Shown here: one piece after another, positions 1 through 7,336 of the stretch
Numbering within the stretch: the first letter of the stretch is position 1
Layout of the letters: each line of letters starts with the position of its first letter
Assembly: GCF_947495565.1 (NCBI RefSeq)
Contig: NZ_CANLZM010000003.1
Location: 186,001-250,000 of the forward strand
Reading direction: 5' to 3'
Origin: an uncultured Pontibacter sp.
GTDB taxonomy: Bacteria; Bacteroidota; Bacteroidia; Cytophagales; Hymenobacteraceae
DNA: 64,000 nucleotides
Made by a program: the position numbers and the translations under genes
The notes under the pieces: model-generated
Told to the model about the DNA's origin: nothing
Databases searched by the model: none
Seen by the model: only the letters and a program-made list of their open reading frames with translations

Positions 1-329
1 TCGTAAACCTGCTGAATAAGTTGTTGCTGTGATAAAGAGTAAATTGTATTATTTTTACTTTTGAGTGCTAAATGGGTTAAATATGGATTGAGATTCTGTA
101 CATAAGCTAGGAAGCCTTATGCATTACCTGGCTGATGATCAATGTTGATAAACTATTTTGGAGACTCGTAAATTAGGGAATCATACTTTGAGAAAGGCAT
201 ATAAATTGCTTTTAAGCAAAGTTCTATACAAGCTGCTTAAGTATGATATCTTTTTTATCTAACTAAACTATTCTAATACTTAATATCGTTATAAGGATAA
301 ACTTCAGCATCACAGTTTATTTTGGTTTA
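1..329. other. AT-rich stretch without a recognised gene
   Basis: I see no convincing gene here. The composition is AT-rich and both strands are full of stops. One frame is open from base 3 to a TGA at 30-32, which could be the last codons of an upstream plus-strand gene, but it is too short to judge. The right part presumably holds the promoter of the small secreted protein that begins at 330. Confidence 0.5.
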
Positions 330-557
330 ATGGTTAGAGGATTCATATTAGCGCTGCTGCTGGTTGGCGGTATTACTTGCGCCTTCCCAACAGAGGCTGC
401 TCCTGGAGAAGGGCCAAAGCTGCAAAAGCTTTTCCAGAAAAAAGGCGGTAAGAGCAAGAAGTTATTCAAAAAGAAAAAGAAGACGGTTAACTACCACCGC
501 GCCGCAGCTAAAAAGCAGCGGAAGGCAAAATGGCAGCGCTATACTATGGTGCAGTAG
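330..557 (+). CDS. small lysine-rich exported protein
   Basis: A 75-residue protein of unknown function. Residues 1-24 look like a signal peptide: a short basic start (MVRG), a hydrophobic run and an Ala-rich end (TEAAP). The mature part is extremely basic, with three lysine clusters (KKGGKSKK, LFKKKKK, KKQRKAK). Such small secreted basic proteins are common but uncharacterised in Cytophagales. An envelope or nucleic-acid-binding role would be a guess. The ATG at 330 follows an AT-rich spacer. An overlapping frame (364-651) lacks a signal peptide and was rejected. The DUF4112 gene begins 41 bases downstream on the same strand, so the two may be co-transcribed. Confidence 0.6.
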   Translation: MVRGFILALLLVGGITCAFPTEAAPGEGPKLQKLFQKKGGKSKKLFKKKKKTVNYHRAAAKKQRKAKWQRYTMVQ

Positions 558-598
558 CAGCAGGCGTACTTTTAACGGCGCTTACCGTATAAGCGCGT

Positions 599-1096
599 AT
601 GGCAACACACGATACGCACTACACACGCACCCCACGTTCCGAAAAGCTTAAATGGGTAGACCATATCGCCCATCTAATGGACAACCAGTTTCGGTTGCCC
701 GGTACAAGTTTCCGTTTTGGTTTAGATCCTATTCTTGGGTTGCTGCCCTTTGCCGGCGATCTTGCCTCTTTCGGTGTGTCTGCAGTATTAATCCTGACAA
801 TGGCACGCCACGGGGCCAGCGGCAAACTGGTTGCCCTGATGATGCTAAATATAGGCCTGGACGTACTCATTGGCAGCATTCCCATACTTGGCAACATCTT
901 CGACTTTGCCTTTAAGGCCAACGAGCGCAATGTGCGCCTGCTGCGCCGCCACTACGAGGAGGGCAAATACCAAGGCAGCGGCAAAGGTATTATGGCTGGT
1001 GTGTTAATAGGGCTTGTGCTGATGCTGGTATTCCTGATATGGGCGCTGTGGCAAATTGGCGAGTGGCTGTGGCAGCTGATAGCCTCATACTTCTAA
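599..1096 (+). CDS. DUF4112 family membrane protein
   Basis: A 165-residue integral membrane protein that I recognise as DUF4112 from its conserved block: a short N-terminus followed by RLPGTSFRFGLDPILGLLP and GDLASFGVSA. The family has no established function. Hydrophobic segments cover roughly residues 40-70, 75-100 and 130-160, with a basic stretch (KANERNVRLLRRHYEEG) between the second and third. The ATG at 599 is used. Its last 12 bases overlap the end of the convergent uvsE gene, so no separate terminator fits between them. Confidence 0.82.
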   Translation: MATHDTHYTRTPRSEKLKWVDHIAHLMDNQFRLPGTSFRFGLDPILGLLPFAGDLASFGVSAVLILTMARHGASGKLVALMMLNIGLDVLIGSIPILGNIFDFAFKANERNVRLLRRHYEEGKYQGSGKGIMAGVLIGLVLMLVFLIWALWQIGEWLWQLIASYF

Positions 1097-1984
1097 ACGG
1101 CCAAGGCTTTTGGCTACATCCCGGGCTTTCAGGGCACTTTCCTGCTTGTCTTTTATCTCCAGCATGATGTCCATATCGAGGCCCTCGGTTTCGGCCAGAA
1201 AATCGTGGAAGAGCTGTTCTTGTATACTTTGCACGTGCTTGCCGCGGCGCTCGTTGGGTGCCTGAGAGCTATAGTCCATCATCAGGATGCCGTCTCTGTC
1301 TGGTTGCCAGGTGGTAGCGGCCATTTCTACGGCCTCGCGCATGGGTTCTCCGTTGTTCACGCACTCGTGGTGCAGGTTATCGAAAATAATAGGCATTCCA
1401 GTTAGTTCGTGCAGCTGCAGGCAATCTTGCAAAGTATAGGTGCGGTCATCGTTCTCTACGCAAAGCCGGGTTTTTACGGCATCAGGCAACATGGTATGGT
1501 ATACTTCTGCAAAGCGTTGTATGGCTGAGGCCTTATCACCGTAGGCGCCACCGCCGTGTATCTGTAGTTTGGCGGTAGTGTCCAGCTCCATCAAATCAAG
1601 TACGGTGCCCTGGTAGACTAACTCGGCAATGCTGTTGTGCACTGTTTTCTCGTTTGGCGAGTTGAGTACCACAAACTGATCCGGGTGCATGGAGATGCGC
1701 ATATTATTATTTTTGATGTAGCTGCCCAATCTCCGGAAAGTCATTTTGAAGTGCTCCTGCCAGTTATACTTGTTTATCTCGTGCGAGGCAAATGGCACCA
1801 GGTCAGAGGTGAGCCTGAAAAACAGCAGCCCGTGCTGTACATTGTACTCCAGTATGCGGCGCAGGCAGGCCAAGTTTTGCTCTACGGTCTCTATCAGGCG
1901 CTCCTCAGAATACGAAGCAAGTCTAAATGTGCGGGAGGAGCTGCAGTCGAGCTCGTTATTGATGCAGGGGTATCCTATTTTCAT
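1085..1984 (-). CDS. uvsE: UV damage endonuclease UvsE (UVDE)
   Basis: This 299-residue protein belongs to the UVDE family of TIM-barrel, metal-dependent endonucleases, which nick DNA immediately 5' of UV photoproducts and start alternative excision repair. Family signatures seen are MKIGYPCIN at the N-terminus, FFRLTSDLVPFASH, RISMHPDQFVVLNSP, LQIHGGGAYGDK, LCVENDD and PIIFDNLHHE. The His, Asp and Glu residues in these blocks are the expected metal ligands. The length is normal for the bacterial family. The ATG start coincides with the conserved N-terminal motif. It is convergent with, and overlaps by 12 bp, the DUF4112 gene. There is no operon partner; radC about 3 kb away is another gene often linked with repair. 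Confidence 0.93.
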   Translation of the reverse strand: MKIGYPCINNELDCSSSRTFRLASYSEERLIETVEQNLACLRRILEYNVQHGLLFFRLTSDLVPFASHEINKYNWQEHFKMTFRRLGSYIKNNNMRISMHPDQFVVLNSPNEKTVHNSIAELVYQGTVLDLMELDTTAKLQIHGGGAYGDKASAIQRFAEVYHTMLPDAVKTRLCVENDDRTYTLQDCLQLHELTGMPIIFDNLHHECVNNGEPMREAVEMAATTWQPDRDGILMMDYSSQAPNERRGKHVQSIQEQLFHDFLAETEGLDMDIMLEIKDKQESALKARDVAKSLGRLEV

Positions 1985-2039
1985 AGTTTCAGGTAGTGAT
2001 TTACTCTGAACCTACGAAACCTCCTGATGTTTGGCTACT

Positions 2040-2675
2040 TTACTGGTAGCCTTCGTTATTCTGGAAGTACTTATTATAATCATCCTCTTCCTTCCGCTTT
2101 AGCTTTGCTTCCTGCTTCTGTAGGTACTCTTGCAGGGCGCGTTTCTGTTTGCCTTCGCTGGAGAAGAGGTCATACATCAGGCTCATGGGGCTAAGTATGG
2201 TTGGAGCCGGTGCAGGCGCTGGCGGCGGCGGTTCCAGACCAGGTATAAAGTTTGGGTTTTGGGTCTGGCTGGTCTGCTCGCGCTTCATGTTGCGCAAGGC
2301 ACGGTCTATCATCTCCTGAGACGGGCGGCTGGTAACCTCCACCTCGCCCAGCATCACACTATCTTCCTGCAGTACAATATTTACGCGCAGCTCCGATACA
2401 GGTAAAGCTTTGGGCAAGTATAAAAGCGGTTTAAAACCAAGTGCCCGAATCATAAGCGTATCCGTCTGCGCCACATCAATCAGAAATTTACCCGTTGTAT
2501 CCGAAACCACTCCCATGTTCGTGTTCACTTTTACGATGGTTGCGCCAGGTATAGGCGTTGTGCGGTCGGGTTGCAGCACCGTTCCGCTTATCCGGATACT
2601 CTTCTGCGCCAAAGACGGCAAGCTGCAAAGCAACAGCATGAGCGTCAGGGTATAAAGCAGGAGGTGTTTGTGCAT
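2040..2675 (-). CDS. secreted carboxypeptidase-like regulatory domain protein
   Basis: A secreted or periplasmic protein of about 211 residues when started at the ATG at 2675, which directly precedes a signal peptide (MHKHLLLYTL, hydrophobic core, SLPSLAQ). An upstream in-frame start at 2714 would put 13 extra residues before it. After the signal lies a CarboxypepD_reg-like beta-sandwich: ISGTVLQPDRTTPIPGATI, then a VSDTTGKFLIDV turn, as in the N-terminal domain of SusC proteins. A Pro/Ala-rich linker (PPPPAPAPAP) leads to a charged, probably helical C-terminus (KQEAKLKRKEEDD). There is no TonB plug or barrel, so this is a stand-alone surface or periplasmic protein of unknown function. Confidence 0.75.
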   Translation of the reverse strand: MHKHLLLYTLTLMLLLCSLPSLAQKSIRISGTVLQPDRTTPIPGATIVKVNTNMGVVSDTTGKFLIDVAQTDTLMIRALGFKPLLYLPKALPVSELRVNIVLQEDSVMLGEVEVTSRPSQEMIDRALRNMKREQTSQTQNPNFIPGLEPPPPAPAPAPTILSPMSLMYDLFSSEGKQKRALQEYLQKQEAKLKRKEEDDYNKYFQNNEGYQ

Positions 2676-2799
2676 GAGAATATCTGTAGTGCTTTGGCGC
2701 CTGTTTTGTGTCACTATCAGCCAAAACTATGCCGGGCATTGCTATAACGGACAAGGCTACGCGAAATTACAGAATAAATAGCAGATAGACTAAAAATGC

Positions 2800-2832
2800 A
2801 AAAACCTGCCGCATGAGCCAAGGCAGGTTTTT
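2800..2832 (-). terminator. rho-independent terminator
   Basis: A perfect 11-bp stem (2800-2810 with 2822-2832) with an 11-base loop and a T run in both directions. It lies just past the stop of the minus-strand lipoprotein gene that ends at 2855. Confidence 0.8.
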
Positions 2833-2854
2833 GTGAGTGATGTTTTAGGCAGGA

Positions 2855-3307
2855 TTAGTCCTGGTCGTTGCTTTGGCCTGCGTCACCGGTGCCGGAATCA
2901 GTGGTTATGCCGGTGCCGCTGGTAGCAGCAGCAGTGTCAGCAGCTGCCGGGCTTGTGGCAGCGCCTTGGTTTCCGGGCGAGCTGTACTGCTCTGCCAGGT
3001 CGCTGAGTTGGCGGCTCGGCGAGTAGTAAACAGTTACCATCTCCACGGCTACATTTCCCTCCAGTTGCTGGCGTGTTTCAGCGGGTACTGTTCTGGTGCT
3101 AAAAGCGTAGTACTGGTTTGGTTTTGGGTCTGCTCTGCCGTCAGCGCCAGGTTCTCTGTCGCCGTAGCCGCGTATGTGTGCCGGGTTAACGTTTTCATCT
3201 TCGTTGGCATCTACCACCTCGAAAGAAGTGCCTGTTTTGTCGTAGCTGCAGGAAGTGGCAAAAAGCAGTATGGCTGCAGAAGCCACCGGGATCAATATCT
3301 TGTTCAT
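2855..3307 (-). CDS. putative lipoprotein, low-complexity C-terminus
   Basis: When started at the ATG at 3307 this is a 150-residue lipoprotein: MNKILIPVASAAILLFATSC is a signal peptide with a lipobox (ATSC) and Cys20 as the lipidated residue. The open frame continues upstream to 3433, but those residues do not look like protein and would bury the signal. The mature part has a conserved-looking core (RGYGDREPGADGRADPKPN, then TVPAETRQQLEGNVAVEMVTVYYSP). It ends in a low-complexity Ala/Thr/Gly/Ser/Asp tail, probably a flexible linker or anchor. No known domain is recognised. Confidence 0.7.
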   Translation of the reverse strand: MNKILIPVASAAILLFATSCSYDKTGTSFEVVDANEDENVNPAHIRGYGDREPGADGRADPKPNQYYAFSTRTVPAETRQQLEGNVAVEMVTVYYSPSRQLSDLAEQYSSPGNQGAATSPAAADTAAATSGTGITTDSGTGDAGQSNDQD

Positions 3308-3431
3308 GGTTGTCTTGAAATTTTGTTTACATTGTCCATTTCTGAAAGAAACAGAGAGGTAAGAAGGCTTAGGAAGTAGTACGCTGGCGTAGGTTGTAAT
3401 GTTCTGAGGGCGGTTCTGCAAAGGGAGCGAC

Positions 3432-3464
3432 AAAAAAAAGCGCAGCCACTCAGGGCGCGCTTTT
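3432..3464 (-). terminator. rho-independent terminator of the metallophosphoesterase gene
   Basis: The minus strand reads AAAAGCGC, a 13-base loop, then GCGCTTTT running into a long T tract. It lies 25 bases past the stop of the phosphoesterase gene. Confidence 0.75.
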
Positions 3465-3488
3465 CAGCAAAGTATAAATATGTTTCGG

Positions 3489-4724
3489 TCAGGCTTTTTT
3501 AAGCTCAAACACAGTTATTTCCGGCAGAAAACCTACTCGGCCCGGATAACCTAAGAAGCCAAGCCCGGTGTTAACGTACAGGTGCTGGCGGCCCTTCTTG
3601 TAAAGCCCCGCCCATTGCTCGTACACGTACTGCACAGGGCTCCACTTCCAGCCGGGTATATTTACGCCAAACTGCATGCCGTGGGTGTGGCCCGATAGTG
3701 TCAGGTCAATGTCATCATACTTTTGGTTGATCTCGCCATCCCAATGCGACGGGTCGTGGGAGAGAAGCACCTTAAACGGTACCTGCTCGGTGCCTCTGTA
3801 AGCATCGCCCAGGCGGCCATACTTCGGAAAGCCCGCCCGGTTGCCCCAGTTTTCTACTCCCAGTACGGCAATCTGCTCTCCGTCCTTTTCAATGATGCGG
3901 TTCTCGTTCATCAGTAGCTGCCAGCCCATTTGGCCGTGGCTTTCTATCATCTTCTGGAGATTTTCGGCTTTTGCGTTTTCATGAGGCCACTCCCGTACAT
4001 AATCGGCATAGTCGTGGTTGCCAAGCACAGAGAACACGCCTGACTTGGCGCGTATTTCCCGCAGCGCAGGAATGTGCTCCTGCACTTCTGAAGCCAAATT
4101 GTTTACTAGGTCGCCGGTGAAGAACACAAGGTCAGCCTCTTGCTTGTTAATAAGCTTTACAGCCTCTTTCAGAGGTTCTGTGGAGGTAAAACTACCGGTG
4201 TGCAAGTCCGAAATCTGTAGCATCTTGTAGCCATCGAAGGCGGCTGGCAAATTGGGGAAGCGCAGCGTAATCCGCTTTACACGGTAATCATAAGCTCCTT
4301 TTACCATCCCATAAATAAAGGCCGAAAAAGGAACAGCTGCTACCAGCAGGCCCATTTGGTTTAAGAATTTATGGCGCGAAGGGTCAAAAGAATCATTCCC
4401 GTTAGCGGAGTTCAGTACAATCTTGCCCAGGCGCACCGAGTCATCCAGCAGCAGGAAAAGGACCACCACTAACTTAGAGGCGAAAATAATGAAAAGCGTG
4501 CTGGCCAGGTAAGTTTTAAACGCATCGGGCGGCGTTCCGCGCGTGGCCGAGGCAAGTATAAACGTGCCTGCCGTAACGGCAAAAATCGCCCAGTGTATGG
4601 AGAAAATGATCTTCTGGGCCAGGGAGCTCAGGTTTTGCGTAACAGTTTTGATAGCCTGAAATACATAAAGGTCTACCAGAAACAGTAGCAGAATAATTAT
4701 TGCGAATGATAACATACGTTGCAT
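3489..4724 (-). CDS. membrane-anchored metallophosphoesterase
   Basis: About 411 residues from the ATG at 4724. The frame stays open to a TTG at 4796, but the hydrophobic segment begins just after the ATG, so I prefer 4724. The first 150 residues hold about four transmembrane helices. The rest is a calcineurin-like metallophosphoesterase, with the five motifs in order: QISDLHTG, FFTGDLVNN, LGNHDY, LLSHDP and SGHTHGMQ. These bind the two-metal centre. The layout matches the YkuE/YaeI-type membrane phosphoesterases. The substrate cannot be read from the sequence; a lipid or nucleotide is possible. It is divergent from radC. Confidence 0.88.
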   Translation of the reverse strand: MQRMLSFAIIILLLFLVDLYVFQAIKTVTQNLSSLAQKIIFSIHWAIFAVTAGTFILASATRGTPPDAFKTYLASTLFIIFASKLVVVLFLLLDDSVRLGKIVLNSANGNDSFDPSRHKFLNQMGLLVAAVPFSAFIYGMVKGAYDYRVKRITLRFPNLPAAFDGYKMLQISDLHTGSFTSTEPLKEAVKLINKQEADLVFFTGDLVNNLASEVQEHIPALREIRAKSGVFSVLGNHDYADYVREWPHENAKAENLQKMIESHGQMGWQLLMNENRIIEKDGEQIAVLGVENWGNRAGFPKYGRLGDAYRGTEQVPFKVLLSHDPSHWDGEINQKYDDIDLTLSGHTHGMQFGVNIPGWKWSPVQYVYEQWAGLYKKGRQHLYVNTGLGFLGYPGRVGFLPEITVFELKKA

Positions 4725-4877
4725 ATCGGGGTGAAACAGCCAGGGGCCGCTATTGTTTGGCAGTGGCGGCAATTCTTCTAAAGTATAAAAGTACAAAAAA
4801 GGTATTTGCAGGCTGAACTATTTCTGGCGGAAAGAGATTCCACTTGCATCTGCTTATTATCAAATTCTGTACCGTAA

Positions 4878-5606
4878 GTGAAAGAGAACGAACTACCTGC
4901 CACACTGCCATACCTGCAGCCGCTTAATCTTAATATTAAAACCTGGGCCGAGGAAGACCGCCCGCGTGAAAAGCTTTTGCTAAAAGGAAGGGCCGCCCTG
5001 AGCGATGCTGAGCTCATCGCCATACTTATTGGCTCTGGCACCACCAAGTTGACGGCTGTGGATGTTGGTAAGATTATCTTGTCGGCTGTGGGCAACGACC
5101 TGAATGAGCTGGCGCGGCTGTCGGTAAAGGATTTGACCAAGCACCCGGGTATCGGCGAGGCCAAGGCCATTTCTATTGTAAGTGCGCTGGAGTTGGGCCG
5201 CCGCCGAAAAGAAGCGACTGTGGCCGCCAAAACGCGCATTACCTGCTCCACCGATATCTACAATTACATAAAGCCGCAGCTGCTCGACCTGCCCCACGAA
5301 GAGTTCTGGATTATACTTCTGAATCGCGCCAACGTGGTGATGAGGAAGGAAAGCATCAGCTCGGGCGGTGTGGCCGGCACCGTAGCCGACCCAAAAATGA
5401 TTTTCAAAAAGGCGCTGGAGCAGCTGGCAAGCTCTATTATACTGGTGCACAACCACCCCAGCGGTAACATCAAGCCCAGCGCCGCCGACATTGCCCTCAC
5501 CAAAAAAATGAAGGAAGCCGGCCAGTTCCTGGATCTCCCTATCCTCGACCACATCATCTTCACCGACAATGATTACTACAGTTTTGCGGATGAAGGAATT
5601 TTGTAA
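4878..5606 (+). CDS. radC: RadC family protein (JAB/MPN domain)
   Basis: A 242-residue RadC protein. The N-terminal part contains a helix-hairpin-helix-like region (LTKHPGIGEAKAISIVSALELGRR). The C-terminal part is the JAB1/MPN-type metal site: HNHPSGN followed by SAADIALTKKM, giving the H-x-H and Ser/Asp ligands. The family was named for a supposed DNA-repair role that was later withdrawn, so its function is unsettled. The start is a GTG at 4878, directly preceded in frame by a stop; no ATG fits, since the conserved IKTWAEEDRPREKL block begins about 20 residues in. It is divergent from the phosphoesterase gene. Confidence 0.9.
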   Translation: MKENELPATLPYLQPLNLNIKTWAEEDRPREKLLLKGRAALSDAELIAILIGSGTTKLTAVDVGKIILSAVGNDLNELARLSVKDLTKHPGIGEAKAISIVSALELGRRRKEATVAAKTRITCSTDIYNYIKPQLLDLPHEEFWIILLNRANVVMRKESISSGGVAGTVADPKMIFKKALEQLASSIILVHNHPSGNIKPSAADIALTKKMKEAGQFLDLPILDHIIFTDNDYYSFADEGIL

Positions 5607-5630
5607 GTTAGAAGGTTAGAGAGTGCAGTA
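5607..5630 (+). repeat. GTTAGAAGGTTAGA motif after the radC stop
   Basis: Immediately after the radC stop codon lies AAGTTAGAAGGTTAGA. The same 16 bases follow the stop of the DUF502 gene at 28567. It is a short dispersed repeat of unknown role, possibly a slipped GTTAGAA tract. Confidence 0.5.
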
Positions 5631-5829
5631 TCCAACCACCCCTGCCCCTCCTTGTCTAAGGAGGGGAGTCTGTAGCTGCAACTTCAAAAGTATAAACTTC
5701 ATGGATTGGGCTATTCAGGGTCATCCCCCTACCTCCAGGGCGAACCCTCCCGGACTTGAGGGCACCAAAGCTAGAGGTGAAACGATAGGTTTCAAAACTG
5801 AGGATGAGCAGCAGCTAGTAAGTATAGCA
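5631..5829 (+). repeat. dispersed intergenic repeat, copy 1
   Basis: First of three related non-coding copies in the window (others at 20935-21201 and, inverted, 40239-40545). It begins with CCAACCACCCCTGCCCCTCC and a small hairpin around CTCCTTGTCTAAGGAG. It ends with a block containing CTTGAGGGCACCAAAGC, AGAGGTGAAACGATAG, and finally GCAGCAGCTAGTAAGTATAGC. The middle is shorter than in copies 2 and 3. The apparent open frame across it is a by-product of the repeat. Confidence 0.72.
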
Positions 5830-5842
5830 GTAATATGTAATA

Positions 5843-6043
5843 CTAATCTTCCGGCAAAATCTCTTGCACCCGTCCAACCTCGCCTGTCTCCAGCCTTACC
5901 TTGATGCCGTGCGGGTGAGTAGGGGAGTTGGTGAGGATGTCCTGCACATAACCTTCTGTGAGGTCGCCGGAACGCTGGTCCTGCTTCTGAACAATATTTA
6001 CGTGGGTGCCAGGTTTGATATTTGCGCGTTTTCTGCCGTCCAT
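5843..6043 (-). CDS. YwbE family protein
   Basis: A 66-residue protein when started at the ATG at 6043 (MDGRKRANIKPG). It matches the YwbE/DUF2196 family over its whole length: a basic start, HVNIVQKQDQRSG, a PTHPHGIKVRL block and GEVGRVQEIL. The fold is expected to be a small beta-barrel of KOW or OB type. The cellular role is not established. The frame remains open upstream to 6118, but the family starts at MDGRKR. Repeat copy 1 lies just beyond its stop. Confidence 0.85.
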   Translation of the reverse strand: MDGRKRANIKPGTHVNIVQKQDQRSGDLTEGYVQDILTNSPTHPHGIKVRLETGEVGRVQEILPED

Positions 6044-6232
6044 GGTAGCAAGTATAAGTGTAGTTTTGCCTGCAAGATACGCAGTAAAACCGGTGATGTT
6101 AATGTTGCTGCCCAACAATGCGGAAGCTCGGTTGTCGGTTTGCCTGCATAACCAGGGCGCAACTCAGAAGTAAGTCAGTTATACTTTCTGCGGAAGCAAG
6201 GCTGTGGCTGTAGGTGCCTGCAGCAAGTATGG

Positions 6233-6466
6233 CTATTTTCTCTGAAGCTGCTTTACAGGTTGCTGCATTGCTTTCTGCTCCTGCTCTATGTCGTTAATGT
6301 GCTTCATGTATACAAAAATACCCACTACACCCATTATATGGCCTACCAGTATAAGATAAAGCCCAAGGTAGTTATCAGATGGTTGTAACATGCGTAGTAT
6401 AATGCCAACAACCGCAAACAGAGCGGCAATTTTATAAAGCATTTTTTCGATAGTTCTGTCTTTCAT
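6233..6466 (-). CDS. small two-helix membrane protein
   Basis: A 77-residue protein with a short basic start (MKDRTIEKM), two hydrophobic helices (about residues 10-26 and 33-53) and a polar, Gln/Lys-rich tail (DIEQEQKAMQQPVKQLQRK). No family is recognised. The ATG at 6466 is the only reasonable start. The flanking spacers carry several AGTATA words and no other gene. Confidence 0.6.
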   Translation of the reverse strand: MKDRTIEKMLYKIAALFAVVGIILRMLQPSDNYLGLYLILVGHIMGVVGIFVYMKHINDIEQEQKAMQQPVKQLQRK

Positions 6467-6560
6467 CTGGCAAAGTTTATAAGTATAACAAGAGCGCTAT
6501 ACTTTCTGCGTGCGCCAAGGCTTCAAAAAGTATAGCGTTAAAGTATTATTATGGCAGCCC

Positions 6561-7175
6561 TTAAACCGCTGAGGCAACAGCAGCTGGTGCACCTAAATCT
6601 ATTTTAGCGCCTAGCACATCTAAAAAAGCCTTGATAAACTTAGGGTGACCAGGCCAAGCCGGTGAGGTAACCAGATTACCGTCCACTACAGCTTCTGTGG
6701 GGTCCACGGAAACGAAGGTGCCGCCGGCAAGCTCTACTTCCGGGCCTACGGCAGGGTAAGCCGTCAGGCGTCGGCCTTTTACCACGCGGGCAGCCGTCAG
6801 AATCTGAACGCCGTGGCAAACAGCGGCCAAAGGTTTGTTGTTTTCTGCAAAATGCCGGGTCAGGTCAATCACGCCCTGGTGCAGGCGCAGGTATTCAGGG
6901 GCGCGGCCGCCGGCAATTACCAACCCAGCGTAATCATCCGGGTTTATCTCCGAGAAAGTATAGTTAAGCGTAAAGTTATGGCCCGGTTTCTCTGTATAGG
7001 TTTGGTCGCCCTCAAAGTCGTGGATGGCCGTTTTGATGGTTTCTCCTTTTGCTTTGCCAGGGCACACAGCGTGCACCTCATAGCCAACCATCAACAGCAT
7101 CTGAAAAGGCACCATTGTTTCGTAGTCTTCGGCAAAGTCGCCGGTTAGGAGGAGGATTTTCTTTGCGTTTTCCAT
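6561..7175 (-). CDS. DJ-1/PfpI family protein
   Basis: A 204-residue class I glutamine amidotransferase-like protein of the DJ-1/PfpI group. Glu16 (DFAEDYE) and the nucleophile elbow AVCHGVQ, with Cys120 followed by His121, are the family's conserved catalytic residues. The strand [11 protein letters not shown] supplies the oxyanion side. Members act as glyoxalases, deglycases or proteases, and the sequence does not decide among these. The ATG start is clear. It is single-gene, with a 161-bp spacer on its 5' side before the next gene's end. Confidence 0.85.
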   Translation of the reverse strand: MENAKKILLLTGDFAEDYETMVPFQMLLMVGYEVHAVCPGKAKGETIKTAIHDFEGDQTYTEKPGHNFTLNYTFSEINPDDYAGLVIAGGRAPEYLRLHQGVIDLTRHFAENNKPLAAVCHGVQILTAARVVKGRRLTAYPAVGPEVELAGGTFVSVDPTEAVVDGNLVTSPAWPGHPKFIKAFLDVLGAKIDLGAPAAVASAV

Positions 7176-7336
7176 AGTATCATATGTTATAAAGTGATGA
7201 AGGTAATGGTTACCGCCTCAGCGAATTAGTATTTTGTCCGGAGAAAGGTATAAAAAATAATTTGCAAAGTACAGATTGTGCCCAAAATTTGTTGAAAAAA
7301 ACCATCTCTAAAATATTGATGTAGATGCTATTACCC

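Noticed and set aside
364..651. 95-residue plus-strand ORF overlapping the first gene
   Set aside because: It is Ser/Arg-rich, has no signal peptide and overlaps both the lysine-rich protein and DUF4112 genes in another frame.
5623..5904. 93-residue plus-strand ORF
   Set aside because: It covers repeat copy 1 and runs into the opposite YwbE gene; the Pro-rich start is translated repeat.
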